The notes: a model not told the origin generated them from the letters alone. Positions 33,492 through 42,608 are shown, numbered from the stretch's first letter. The stretch: 64,000 bases of DNA from Chloroflexota bacterium (GCA_028873965.1 JAPPMU010000062.1:124001-188000), one strand, 5' to 3'. Numbers and translations: made by a program.

Positions 33492-34406
33492 ATGGTTGAC
33501 GAGATGTTGGGAACAGCTTCGGTACTCGCCCCCGGGACCTGCGGCGAACTGGTGCAGGGCATGACCGGGGGCGTGGACTTCCTGGTGACCTGCCCGATCA
33601 ACCAGTTTGCCCGAGCTACGGTCACGTTGTTTCGCTCTGACCAGCCCGGCGAGTTGGTGCGAGGCATCGATCACCTACCCAAGACCCGTCAGGCGGTGAC
33701 CGTCGCGCTGTCCCGATTGCGGAAGTACATCGGGACCGCCGGAATCGTCGCTGACGTCGCGGTTGCCAACCCGATACCCGTGGGCAAGGGCATGGGCAGC
33801 AGCAGCGCGGACATCACCGCCGCGGTGTGCGCGACGGGCCGCGCTGCGGGCGTCGAGCTAACTCCGGACGCGGTTGCTAAGATCGCCCTGGCGGTGGAGC
33901 CGACCGACGGGGTGATGTTTCCCGGCATCGCCATGTTTGACCATCGCCGGGGAAAAGTCGTTGATCTGTTGGGAGCTCCGCCTCCGATGGAGGTAATCGC
34001 AATCGACCGAGGCGGTCAGGTGGACACGCTGGAATTCAACCGTGTTGATCGCACGGAGCATTGGCGGTCGGTTGCGTCCGCGACGGCCGAGGCCCTGGAG
34101 CTGGTGCGGGAGGGCATCCGACGCTGCGATCCGGATCTGGTCGGCCGGGGCGCGACCATATCAGCGCGCGCAGGACGACCGGACGGCGCGGAACCGTGGG
34201 TGGCACGGGCGACGGATTTCGCTGCGGAAATCGGCGCCGCGGGCGTGAACGTGGCCCACAGCGGAACCGTGGTGGGCATCCTGCTGGACGCCCGCAAACG
34301 GCAGAGCAAGCCGGCGTTTCGAGAAGCCCAAATAGAGTTTGCGAACGCGGAGAGCGTGCAGCACTTCCGGATTATTGGCGGGGGAGCGCGGGATCTGGCT
34401 GCCTAG
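33492..34406 (+). CDS. pduX: GHMP kinase, PduX-like L-threonine kinase
   Basis: A 304-aa GHMP kinase. The N-terminal SVLAPGTCGELVQG motif is that of PduX-type L-threonine kinases, and the ATP loop is PIPVGKGMGSSSADITAA. A C-terminal GVNVAHSGTVVGILLD segment completes the fold. PduX makes O-phospho-L-threonine for the aminopropanol arm of cobalamin. Being right behind cobQ and cobU supports that. It ends in a 4-bp convergent overlap with a PIN gene. Confidence 0.9.
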   Translation: MVDEMLGTASVLAPGTCGELVQGMTGGVDFLVTCPINQFARATVTLFRSDQPGELVRGIDHLPKTRQAVTVALSRLRKYIGTAGIVADVAVANPIPVGKGMGSSSADITAAVCATGRAAGVELTPDAVAKIALAVEPTDGVMFPGIAMFDHRRGKVVDLLGAPPPMEVIAIDRGGQVDTLEFNRVDRTEHWRSVASATAEALELVREGIRRCDPDLVGRGATISARAGRPDGAEPWVARATDFAAEIGAAGVNVAHSGTVVGILLDARKRQSKPAFREAQIEFANAESVQHFRIIGGGARDLAA

Positions 34407-34807
34407 AACAATTCCTGGAGGGCCTGTTCCGGGGTGATGGCCGGTATTGGGGAGTTGGCGAAATCTCTGGCGTCCCGGGTGACGATACGCTCGACTCCAG
34501 CGGCTCTCGCAGCGGCAACCTGCATGGCGTCCTCAAAGTCTCGCATCGGCAGGGAGAGGGCGTAGTCCAGATTCGCATGGCCAGTAGATACGACGGTCAG
34601 AAAGTTGGTCAGCCGCACCACGAAAGCGCGAGCGGTCGCTCTGTCAGTTCCGCGGGTCACCAGGAAATGGAAAGTGGCGATGGAATGCCAAGCGACGAAA
34701 GCGGTCGTTGAAGTCTGCTCGATCCGATTGAGTAGCGTCTCAGCTATCGGACCGAATTCTTCCCGGTCGAGCGCAAAATCTACCAGCACGTTGATGTCAA
34801 TCAACAT
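34403..34807 (-). CDS. PIN domain protein (VapC-like)
   Basis: A 134-aa single PIN domain. Acidic residues in the expected places are Asp4 (LIDINVLVD), the Glu/Asp pair in MRDFEDAMQ and the Asp in VTRDARDF. PIN domains are metal-dependent RNases, often toxins. No VapB-like antitoxin gene is next to it; its start overlaps the stop of the upstream glycosylase gene by 7 bp, so it is cotranscribed with it. Confidence 0.82.
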   Translation of the reverse strand: MLIDINVLVDFALDREEFGPIAETLLNRIEQTSTTAFVAWHSIATFHFLVTRGTDRATARAFVVRLTNFLTVVSTGHANLDYALSLPMRDFEDAMQVAAARAAGVERIVTRDARDFANSPIPAITPEQALQELF

Positions 34808-35823
34808 GGCAAGTACTTGGCCCTTAGGTATCCATAGCGCAACTCGTCAAGGTATTGGTCATCAAGCTGGCGGCCTGCGGGCGGCGTGATACGAAACTTT
34901 CCGCGCCACCGCGTACCGAAAGGAAGAGGCTCATCTCCGTGGAGCCGTCGCCAGTGGAAGAGGTACTGGTTGGCGTAGCCGGCGTACTCGCCGAATACCT
35001 GCCACGCCCGTTTTGATGCTTCGCGCCGTTCACAGTCAGTAGGCTCCCCTTTTTCCGGGAAGCCCCACTCCGGGTAGGCTTCGGTTATGGCCCTCCATAC
35101 CCAGTAGTCCAGCGGGAACGCTTCCAGCTTGTCCAGCGCAAAGAGGGAGATGCGGTCGGCGGTTTCGTCGGAGACGCCCGGGAATTGCCGGAGCTTTTGC
35201 TTGACCTCCTCGTAGGGAAGGTGGCGCAATTCACTCCAATCCGTTTCGCCATCTTCGGCCAGCTTGGTAATTTCAGTGATGTTCCAGGCCGGTTCTGAAC
35301 CCAACAGCCACTTCCAGATTAGGTGCGCGAAGCGATGGTCGGACAACAATCGTTCGGGTGTTGGGAATGTGTGACGAACATCGCCCTCTAGTTCGAGTTT
35401 CGAGCCAAGGTGTTTCGTAGCGGTTTCCAACGGCTCGTCGTCCGGTTCGTCATCGGCACAAGCCACGCAGAGTTGGGATAACAGACACTCCCAAGGATCT
35501 TGCCGCAGGAGACGCAACCCCGGAAACTCGCGCATAATCGTGGCCATTTTCGGGTCGCGGGCGATGCCGGCATAAATTGCGTCAATGTCGTCGTCCAGCC
35601 GGAAGTAGCGGCGCAGAAGTTCGTCATCTTTGTGAGTAGTCTGCCGTTCTCCGTCTGGCCCTCCGACGCGGTACTCAACGCGCGAGTCAACTTGGCGGAT
35701 GTGAAACAGGTTTTCGCCGATGACGCCCGAAAACCAGCCGTCGCCGAACGGACGCCAGCGGAAAGATTGGCCCATGGTGAGGGCTAGGTTAAAAGGGCCG
35801 GAAACAAGGATATAGCGTCCCAT
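34801..35823 (-). CDS. OGG1-like DNA glycosylase paralog with missing catalytic lysine
   Basis: A 340-aa protein of the 8-oxoguanine glycosylase type (N-terminal GQSFRW segment, HhH-GPD domain ~110-290). The helix-hairpin-helix reads FPGVSDETADRISLFALDK: Glu220 stands where OGG1 enzymes have the catalytic Lys. The base-activating Asp is kept (Asp239 in FPLDYWVW). It is probably not an active lyase, though binding of damaged DNA is possible. GGAGG precedes ATG 35823. First half of the protein is similar to the two paralogs upstream. Confidence 0.82.
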   Translation of the reverse strand: MGRYILVSGPFNLALTMGQSFRWRPFGDGWFSGVIGENLFHIRQVDSRVEYRVGGPDGERQTTHKDDELLRRYFRLDDDIDAIYAGIARDPKMATIMREFPGLRLLRQDPWECLLSQLCVACADDEPDDEPLETATKHLGSKLELEGDVRHTFPTPERLLSDHRFAHLIWKWLLGSEPAWNITEITKLAEDGETDWSELRHLPYEEVKQKLRQFPGVSDETADRISLFALDKLEAFPLDYWVWRAITEAYPEWGFPEKGEPTDCERREASKRAWQVFGEYAGYANQYLFHWRRLHGDEPLPFGTRWRGKFRITPPAGRQLDDQYLDELRYGYLRAKYLPC

Positions 35824-35841
35824 ACCAGATTGCCTCCCGAT

Positions 35842-36957
35842 TTACCGCCTCGGCCCTCGTTCGCTATGGCCCCGCTCATAGCGATAGCCGCTGGGATAAC
35901 GACACACTTGGCCTACCGCTGCGCCGCATTTGGAGCAAGGAAAATCGCGGTTAGGGTGGCGCGACGCATTGTGTTCGGGAGCCGTCCGCAATTTGCCAGC
36001 CGTGCCTTCGACTTTCTTCGACAGCGCATCAGACGCGGCTACATTCCCACTCTGTTCCCGGTCGCAGAACATGAACTGCCCTGCGTATCCGGCGAATGGA
36101 CCGAAATGCTGCCGGGCCCAACTCCCGATCCTGGCGTATTGTCGGTCAGCGAGCCGCCCCGTATCTTGTGGAAACGGGCAATCCGCCCACTCAGCCAGCG
36201 CCCTCCCAATGTGCACATCCACCGGGAACGCTTCCAACTTGTCCAGCGAAAATAGAGCGATGCAATCGGCAATTTTGTTGCCGACGCCCGGACAATCCCT
36301 GATTTCTACTGTGGCGCGCGCGTAAGACTCACTGCGCAGCGCATAAAGATCGAGTGCGCCTGAGCTCACCGAGCGGGCGACTGAAACGGTATTTGCTGCG
36401 CGCCGTAGTCCTAAGTTCATGCTGTCGAGACCACTTTCCGCATCGTCTTGCGCCAGTCGCTCCGGCGGAGGGAACAAGCAGCGAGCGTCACCGTTCAACT
36501 CCACGCTATTGCCAAACTCGGCGGCGACCCGCTCCACGATACTAGAGATTTGACGGATGTTGTTGTTGGCGGAGCAGATATACGCCACCGTGCACTCCCA
36601 GGGTTCCTGCCGCAAAACTCGCATCCCACAATATTGCTCCACCAGTCTGGCAATCGCCGAATCCCGGCTGATGTCCGAGTAAATGGCGATTACATCATCA
36701 TCTTCCCGGAAGTAGCGGCGCAGCATCTCATCATCTGCAAGAGTAGCTTCCCACTCCCCGTCCGGTCCGCCCACCCGGTACTCAACGCTGGCATCGGTTT
36801 GGCGGATGTGGACCAGGCTTTCGCCCAGCACACCGGAGAACCACTTGTCACCATCACCATAGAAATCCAGCGGCAACTCATACCAGCGGAACGCCTGCCC
36901 CATGGTCACACTCAGCCCTAAGTCAAAGGGTTGCTCAAATTTCAGTTCCCGCGCCAT
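35842..36957 (-). CDS. OGG1-like 8-oxoguanine DNA glycosylase/lyase with C-terminal zinc-binding tail
   Basis: A 371-aa paralog. GQAFRWYE begins the OGG N-terminal domain. The HhH motif CPGVGNKIADCIALFSLDK carries the catalytic Lys228, and Asp247 follows in AFPVDVH. The C-terminal tail (~339-371) has FPCSKCGAAVGQVCRYPSG and a His364, a small zinc-ribbon-like finger absent from the other two copies. The enzyme should remove 8-oxoguanine and nick the strand. AGGG lies 6 nt upstream of ATG 36957. Confidence 0.88.
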   Translation of the reverse strand: MARELKFEQPFDLGLSVTMGQAFRWYELPLDFYGDGDKWFSGVLGESLVHIRQTDASVEYRVGGPDGEWEATLADDEMLRRYFREDDDVIAIYSDISRDSAIARLVEQYCGMRVLRQEPWECTVAYICSANNNIRQISSIVERVAAEFGNSVELNGDARCLFPPPERLAQDDAESGLDSMNLGLRRAANTVSVARSVSSGALDLYALRSESYARATVEIRDCPGVGNKIADCIALFSLDKLEAFPVDVHIGRALAEWADCPFPQDTGRLADRQYARIGSWARQHFGPFAGYAGQFMFCDREQSGNVAASDALSKKVEGTAGKLRTAPEHNASRHPNRDFPCSKCGAAVGQVCRYPSGYRYERGHSERGPRR

Positions 36958-37023
36958 CTCAAACCCTCTATATCCAGAGTATCATCATCTCGTTCATCCT
37001 GTTCATCCATGCAAGCGGACTCG

Positions 37024-37905
37024 CTACCGCCCCTCACGTCGGCGCCCGTGAAACAGGTACTGCTGGGAATACCCCGCGTACTGCCCAAAGTGGTCCTGCG
37101 CCCACTCCACCATCGCGCGGTCGGGCGGCTTTTTTTGCATGGGGAAGTACCATTCCGCCAGCGCGCGGCGAACCCACACGTCCACCGGAAACGCCTGTAA
37201 CTTCTCCAAGGAAAACACCGCGATGCAGTCGGCGATCTTGGCCCCGATGCCGTAGCACTCCATGAGCCGGGACTTGGTCTCGGGATAGGGCAGCCGGATC
37301 AATTCGTCCAGGTCCAGCTCACCGTCGCAGACTCGTTGAGCGGCCGAAACCACGTAGGGCGCACGGAACCCCAGGCCCAACTCTCGCAAGAACCCTTCCC
37401 CGGCGGAGGCCAATTGTTCGGCCGACGGGAACGTGTGCCGGACCTCGCCGTTCAGCCTCAGCGGGGCGCCCAGGCTGTCCGCCATGGACTCCATGTTCTG
37501 GTGTATGCGCGGGATATTCGACGTGGCCGAGCAGATGAACGCCACCGTGCACTCCCAGGGTTCCTGCCGCAATATGCGCAGCCCTGGATAACGGGCCACC
37601 ATTTCCGCTACCCGCCGGTCGCGGCAGATGTCGTCGTAGATCGCGCAGATGTCGTCGTCGAGACGGAAATAAGAACGCAGCAGGCTTTTGAGCGTCTCCG
37701 GATCCGCGTCGCCGCCGGCGCCGGTTGCGCGATACTGCACTCCCCCGGTTTCCTGCCGGATGTGGATGAGCCACGGGCCCAATACGCCCGAATACAAGCC
37801 GTCCTCAAGGCGTTTCCAGCGGTGGGCCTGCCCGCTTTCGAGGCTCTCCGCCAGGTCAAAGGGCTGGTCTATCGCCAGTTGCACAGTCTGTTCCTGTGCT
37901 GCCAA
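37024..37905 (-). CDS. OGG1-like 8-oxoguanine DNA glycosylase/lyase
   Basis: A 293-aa paralog with the OGG N-terminal GQAHRW segment and the HhH motif CYGIGAKIADCIAVFSLEK (catalytic Lys223), then AFPVDVWVRRA (Asp242). The RILRQEPWECTVAFICSA segment is shared almost word for word with the middle paralog. It looks fully active. A TTG at 37905 starts the frame. It lies 27 bp after the dinG gene. The gap to the next paralog contains TTCATCCTGTTCATCC, a common short repeat. Confidence 0.9.
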   Translation of the reverse strand: MAAQEQTVQLAIDQPFDLAESLESGQAHRWKRLEDGLYSGVLGPWLIHIRQETGGVQYRATGAGGDADPETLKSLLRSYFRLDDDICAIYDDICRDRRVAEMVARYPGLRILRQEPWECTVAFICSATSNIPRIHQNMESMADSLGAPLRLNGEVRHTFPSAEQLASAGEGFLRELGLGFRAPYVVSAAQRVCDGELDLDELIRLPYPETKSRLMECYGIGAKIADCIAVFSLEKLQAFPVDVWVRRALAEWYFPMQKKPPDRAMVEWAQDHFGQYAGYSQQYLFHGRRREGR

Positions 37906-37932
37906 TGCCTTACTCGCGATTGGAAACGCGGG

Positions 37933-40776
37933 CTAGCCGGCCCGGGGACGATCGAGTTGCAGCCAGCGGGCGGCCTGTTCGCCCACGGAATTGACGCTGG
38001 ATCGTTCGACCGTGCAGGGCGGCAGCGCATTCAGGAAACGATCGCCATAGTTGGCCGTCTGGATGCGGCGGTCCAGGATGACCACCGCTCCCCGGTCAAC
38101 CTTGTTCCGGATCAGCCGGCCGAACCCCTGCCGGAACCGCAACACGGCGGAAGGCACCTGGTAGTCGTTGAACGGGTTGTTGAACAAATTCCCCCGAGCC
38201 TTGACGATGGGATCCGTAGGCACCGGAAAGGGCAGGCGGCACAGCAGCAGCCCGCGCAGTATTCCCGACTCCATATCAACACCCTCCCAGAAACTGGCGG
38301 TGCCGAGCAGGACGGCGCGCGGGTCGGCGTGCAGCCGGTCAACCAGTTGCCGCGGAGTGCCGTCAATGCCCTGGGCCAGGACGGTGATGCCCGCGGCACG
38401 CAGGCGTCCTCGCACCTGGAACGAGGCTTCCCTCAAGGCGCTATGGGAGGTGAACAGAGCCATGAGATGCCCGTCCAATGCCTGCGCCATGTTCAGGATC
38501 ACCTGCGCGGTGCCCCGGGCGTGGTCCGCGCCGCGTCGCGGATCCGGGAGGTCGTCGGGTACCAGGAGCAACGTATTGCGCCGGTAGTTGAACGGGCTGT
38601 CAACCAGCAGCTCGTCGCAATCATCAGGGAACCCCACACGCTGGCGCAGGAACCCGAAGTTGCTGTCCGTTGCCAGTGTGGCGCTGGTCAAAACTACCGT
38701 TTCTTTCTGCTGGAACAGCATCTCGGACAGGATCGGGCCCACCGACAACGGGGTGGAGTGCAACGTGACGTTGCGGCGCACCATGTCGATCCACTGGATC
38801 TGTTCCTCGTCGTAACGGCCGAAGACCGAAGCCAGACGGTCGTTGAATTCGGAGACCGTATCGACGGCGCTGAGGAGTTCGTTTCCCTGGCTGTCGTCAG
38901 AGAGGTCGAATATCCCCTGGTCGACCAGCCTCCAGACATCGTTCAGCCGGTTCACGCTGTCCGCCATAAAGGTCGCGAACGATTCCCATTCGCGGGCGGC
39001 GGCGCTCCATTCCCCGCTCTGCCGCACCGCGGGTTCCAGAGACACCGGCTGACGATCGTTGTCGCCACGGACATGCGATTGGTAGAGGCCAGTGATCGCG
39101 GCCCATAACTGCTGCCATGCCTGCAAGGCCTGGTTGCAACTGGCCGTCGCGTTGGTCAGGGCGTCGCGACCCCGGCCGAGGTTTTCGTCGTAGGGCGACT
39201 GGTTGGCAATGGAGGTCAGGTGACGGAACAGCCGGTAGACCCCGTCCAACTCCTGCGGCAGATCGTCCTCGGCAATTTCAAAGCCCAGCTGCCGGCTGGC
39301 CTCCTCCTCCAGGTGGTGGGCTTCGTCAACGATGAGGTGCTGGTAGTCCTGCAACACGGTGCCGCCGACGGCCAGATCCGCCAGCAACAGGGCGTGGTTC
39401 ACCACCAGGATGTTGGCAGCTTCGGCTCGCTGCCGGGCCTGGCGCAGGAAACAGGGCGCGCCGCCACGGAACGACTGGCACACGCCCTGGTTGTCGGCGC
39501 ACACCCGCAGCCAGGCCCGGTGATCCCCGAAGCTCAGGTTCAGGTCGGTTCGGTCGCCGTTTTCCGTGTCGTCCAGCCAGACCGCCGTTTTACCGAGCAC
39601 CCGGGCCTCGTCCTCGGTCAAGGAGTCCGACGCGCCGAGGCTGGTCCACCGGCGCAGGCACACGTAGTTGGAGCGGCCCTTGAGTTGAGCCGCGCGAACC
39701 GCCCCCGGTTCCAGGATGCCGGCCTCTTCCAAGATGGATATCACCGCCGGTATGTCCTTATCCATCAGCTGTTCCTGCAAGCTGATGGTATTGGTGGATA
39801 TCACCACCCGGTGCCCGTGGGTGGCGGAGTAAAGAATCGCCGGGAGCAGATACGCAATGCTCTTGCCGATGCCAGTGCCGCCCTCCACGATCAGTTTTCT
39901 GCCCTGGTAGATGGCGCGCGTGACCGCCTTGAGCATCTCAGCCTGTTGTGGCCTATTTTCGAACCCGGGGAAAGAGTTGGCGAAAACGCCGTGGGGAGCC
40001 AGGAGGTCCTCGACCTGCTGCTCGGAGAGCTCGCGGCGGACGGCGCTGCCCTTGGTGTCGCCGGCGTCGTTCGTCAAACGCCGGGCAATGCCGTCCAGGT
40101 TCAATCCGTTGAGGCCGACGGCGCCGTTGGCTCCGGTCGCGGCGTTGGCGCCGGGAGCGTGGGGAACGAGCGCCTCCAGCAGGTCCGCTACGGAGGCGTT
40201 GGCGGCACGGGCGGCACGAGCAATGAACGCAACTTTAGCCGCCGGGTAAGATGCCCCCAGTTTCAGCAACTCATGGAAAACCAGCGCGGTGGTTTCGGCG
40301 TCGGCCACGGCACGGTGGGCCTGGTTGTGGTCAAGGTCCAGGTGCCTGGCAAGAGCGCTCAGGTTGTATTCGGGGATGGTGGGCAGGAATATCGACGCCA
40401 GGTCCCAGGTGTTGTAGCTTCGGTTGTTGAGGTGCAGCCCATGGGACGACAGGAAGGCGAGATCGAAGGCGATGTTGTGTCCGACGATGGGCAGATCGCC
40501 GACGAACGCGGCGAACTGTGTCGCTACCTGCTGGAACCGCGGCGCCCGTTCGATCTGCGCCGGGCTGATGGAGGTCAGTTGCTGGATGAAGGTGGGAATC
40601 TGGCGTCCCGGGTTCACGAAGGTCTGGTAGCGCTCGGAAACCTCACCGCCCCGAAACTTGACGGCTCCCACCTCGATGATGGCATCGGATTGCGCTTGAA
40701 GCCCGGTGGTCTCCAGATCGACGCATACGAACTCGCGCTCGAATATGTCACTTTGAGGCAACAGCGTCGGGGTCAT
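37933..40776 (-). CDS. dinG: DinG-family DNA helicase fused to N-terminal DnaQ-like 3'-5' exonuclease
   Basis: A 947-aa protein. Residues ~14-175 are a DEDDh exonuclease: CVDLETTGL, GHNIAFDLAFL and HRAVADAETT. Residues ~265-940 are an XPD/DinG-type superfamily 2 helicase with Walker A GGTGIGKS, VDEAHHLEE, and cysteines for an iron-sulfur cluster (GRSNYVCLRR, RVCADNQGVC, GGAPCFL). Late helicase motifs SHSALREAS and RQGFGRLIRN complete it. The exonuclease fusion is known in Firmicutes and others. It precedes three glycosylase genes on the same strand, which suggests a damage-repair unit. Confidence 0.93.
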   Translation of the reverse strand: MTPTLLPQSDIFEREFVCVDLETTGLQAQSDAIIEVGAVKFRGGEVSERYQTFVNPGRQIPTFIQQLTSISPAQIERAPRFQQVATQFAAFVGDLPIVGHNIAFDLAFLSSHGLHLNNRSYNTWDLASIFLPTIPEYNLSALARHLDLDHNQAHRAVADAETTALVFHELLKLGASYPAAKVAFIARAARAANASVADLLEALVPHAPGANAATGANGAVGLNGLNLDGIARRLTNDAGDTKGSAVRRELSEQQVEDLLAPHGVFANSFPGFENRPQQAEMLKAVTRAIYQGRKLIVEGGTGIGKSIAYLLPAILYSATHGHRVVISTNTISLQEQLMDKDIPAVISILEEAGILEPGAVRAAQLKGRSNYVCLRRWTSLGASDSLTEDEARVLGKTAVWLDDTENGDRTDLNLSFGDHRAWLRVCADNQGVCQSFRGGAPCFLRQARQRAEAANILVVNHALLLADLAVGGTVLQDYQHLIVDEAHHLEEEASRQLGFEIAEDDLPQELDGVYRLFRHLTSIANQSPYDENLGRGRDALTNATASCNQALQAWQQLWAAITGLYQSHVRGDNDRQPVSLEPAVRQSGEWSAAAREWESFATFMADSVNRLNDVWRLVDQGIFDLSDDSQGNELLSAVDTVSEFNDRLASVFGRYDEEQIQWIDMVRRNVTLHSTPLSVGPILSEMLFQQKETVVLTSATLATDSNFGFLRQRVGFPDDCDELLVDSPFNYRRNTLLLVPDDLPDPRRGADHARGTAQVILNMAQALDGHLMALFTSHSALREASFQVRGRLRAAGITVLAQGIDGTPRQLVDRLHADPRAVLLGTASFWEGVDMESGILRGLLLCRLPFPVPTDPIVKARGNLFNNPFNDYQVPSAVLRFRQGFGRLIRNKVDRGAVVILDRRIQTANYGDRFLNALPPCTVERSSVNSVGEQAARWLQLDRPRAG

Positions 40777-40806
40777 CGCAATGAACCACCCTGGAGAGCA
40801 CCGCCG

Positions 40807-41511
40807 CTAGGCGGAGCGCAGGCGATAGGGCCGCAGCGACCCCTGCCTGAGCCCCTCCAGAGGGCGGAAGTCCCCGCGATGGAGCGCGGTGAGGAACTGG
40901 GCCTCGTCGAAGATTTCATCAGGGAACTCGGTGACGAATTTGCCCAACCCGTGGGTACTGTGAGCGTCGCTGCCTCCGGTGACCGGAAGTTCGAGACGAT
41001 GGGCGACCTCGGCTGCGAAGCGATTTTCCTCGTCGGACGTGCCGCCGTTGGCGATCTCGATGGCGTCAACCAGCTCGAATACCGGGTGTTCCATGGCCGT
41101 CTCGGCATCCTGCGGGATAGGTTCCTTGGGATCGGGATACAGGTACGGACGGGTGCGGTGGTGTTGTCCCAGGACGCCGCGGAAGGGGTGCGCTGAGACC
41201 ACGAAGCCGCCGGCGGCGTGGGCAGCCTTGCTCAATTCCTCGGCGTGATGGAATCCACTCTGGTACCGATCCACACCGAAAGCCAGGATGTGGCCCATGT
41301 TGGTGTCCGCTTCCATGGCGCGGATGAGGACGACGTTGTGCCGGGCGGCGAAGGCGGCAAATTCGTGGCGGTCCCAAGGACCGGCGTGTTCGGTGATGCA
41401 CAGGCCACGCAATCCCAAGCGTTCTGCCTCAAGAATGAGATCTTCGGGCGTCAGGCTGGAATCGGCGCTGCCTTTGGTCGTATGGATGTGTAAGTCAAAA
41501 ATGCGCGACAT
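40807..41511 (-). CDS. PHP-domain metal-dependent phosphoesterase
   Basis: A 234-aa PHP-fold protein. Metal-binding motifs are DLHIHTTKGSADS near the start, ITEHAGPWDRHEF, EADTNMGHILAFG, VVSAHPFRG and GGSDAHSTHGLG. Such proteins hydrolyse phosphoesters, including nucleotide or DNA-end substrates. It is 30 bp upstream of dinG, which fits nucleic-acid metabolism. The start at 41511 (MSRIFDLHIHT) is chosen over a frame to 41550. Confidence 0.88.
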   Translation of the reverse strand: MSRIFDLHIHTTKGSADSSLTPEDLILEAERLGLRGLCITEHAGPWDRHEFAAFAARHNVVLIRAMEADTNMGHILAFGVDRYQSGFHHAEELSKAAHAAGGFVVSAHPFRGVLGQHHRTRPYLYPDPKEPIPQDAETAMEHPVFELVDAIEIANGGTSDEENRFAAEVAHRLELPVTGGSDAHSTHGLGKFVTEFPDEIFDEAQFLTALHRGDFRPLEGLRQGSLRPYRLRSA

Positions 41512-41639
41512 AAGCCCTATCAGTCTATGCGCAGCCTGAAACGGCGTCAACGTCGACTCGCCACGGCAGATAGTTCGCCTCTGATAGAATGCGGACGAAT
41601 CCCTTTCCGGAAGGGCAATATTCCCAGGAGATGACAGAG

Positions 41640-42575
41640 ATGGCGAGAGTAGGTTTTATCGGTCTTGGAACCATGGGCGCCAGCATGGCGTACAACTGCC
41701 TGCGCGGCGGCAACGAGATGGTGGTCCACGACATCCGGCGGGAGGCCGCAACCCAACACCTGGAAGCGGGAGCGCAGTGGGCGGATACTCCTCGCGAAGT
41801 GGCCGAGGCCACCGACGTAGTGTTCACCTCGCTGCCCGGGCCGGTGGAGGTCGAAGCCGTGTCGCTGGGCGAAGACGGGATCATGTCAGGTATGTCCGGG
41901 GGCAAGACCTACTTTGACCTCAGCACCAGCTCTCCCACGCTCATCCGGCAGATCCACGACCGCGTGGCGGCGCAGGGGATCAACGTGCTGGACGCCCCGG
42001 TAAGCGGCGGCCCGGCCGGCGCGGCCAGCGGCCGGCTGGCCATCTGGGTCGGCGGAGACAAGGCGGTTTTCGACCAGCACAAGGCGGTCCTCGACTCCAT
42101 CGGCGACGCCGCCTACTACGTCGGACCCATCGGCAGCGGCGCCGTCGCCAAGCTGGTGCACAACTGCGCCGGCTACATCGTCCAGACCGCGTTGGCCGAG
42201 GTGTTCACCATGGGCATCAAGGCAGGCGTCGACCCGCTGGCGCTGTGGCTGGCCGTGCGCAAGGGGGCCGGCGGACGCCGTGGCATGTTCGAGGGGCTGG
42301 CCCAGCACTTCCTAATCAACGATTACGATCCGCCGGACTTCGCCCTGCGGCTGGCGCGAAAGGACGTTGACCTGGCCGTTGCCGTCGGCAGAGAGTTCGA
42401 CGTGCCGATGAAGCTGGCCAACACCACGCTGGCCGAGATGACGGAAGCCATGAACCGGGGTTGGGCCGGCCGCGACTCCCGGGTGGCGATGCTGCTGCAG
42501 GAAGAGCGGGCCGGGATCGAAGTGGAGATTGACCGCGAGGATCTGCGGCGAGCGCTGGAGGAACAGGGCGGGTAG
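41640..42575 (+). CDS. 3-hydroxyisobutyrate dehydrogenase family oxidoreductase
   Basis: A 311-aa NAD(P)-dependent dehydrogenase. MARVGFIGLGTMGASMAYN begins the cofactor site. The substrate motif is DAPVSGGPAGAASGRL and the catalytic Lys lies in GAVAKLVHNCAG. It is a paralog of the enzyme at 24660-25571. AGGAG at 41626-41630 favours the ATG at 41640. Substrate unknown; the gene is alone, with an XRE gene 33 bp downstream. Confidence 0.9.
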   Translation: MARVGFIGLGTMGASMAYNCLRGGNEMVVHDIRREAATQHLEAGAQWADTPREVAEATDVVFTSLPGPVEVEAVSLGEDGIMSGMSGGKTYFDLSTSSPTLIRQIHDRVAAQGINVLDAPVSGGPAGAASGRLAIWVGGDKAVFDQHKAVLDSIGDAAYYVGPIGSGAVAKLVHNCAGYIVQTALAEVFTMGIKAGVDPLALWLAVRKGAGGRRGMFEGLAQHFLINDYDPPDFALRLARKDVDLAVAVGREFDVPMKLANTTLAEMTEAMNRGWAGRDSRVAMLLQEERAGIEVEIDREDLRRALEEQGG

Positions 42576-42608
42576 GCGTTATCCTGACGGCCAGTTTCGG
42601 AGGGCGCT

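Noticed and set aside
37336-41196. Long plus-strand open frames (up to ~650 codons) across dinG and the OGG gene
   Set aside because: These are antisense shadows in GC-rich coding sequence; the minus strand has full helicase and glycosylase motifs.
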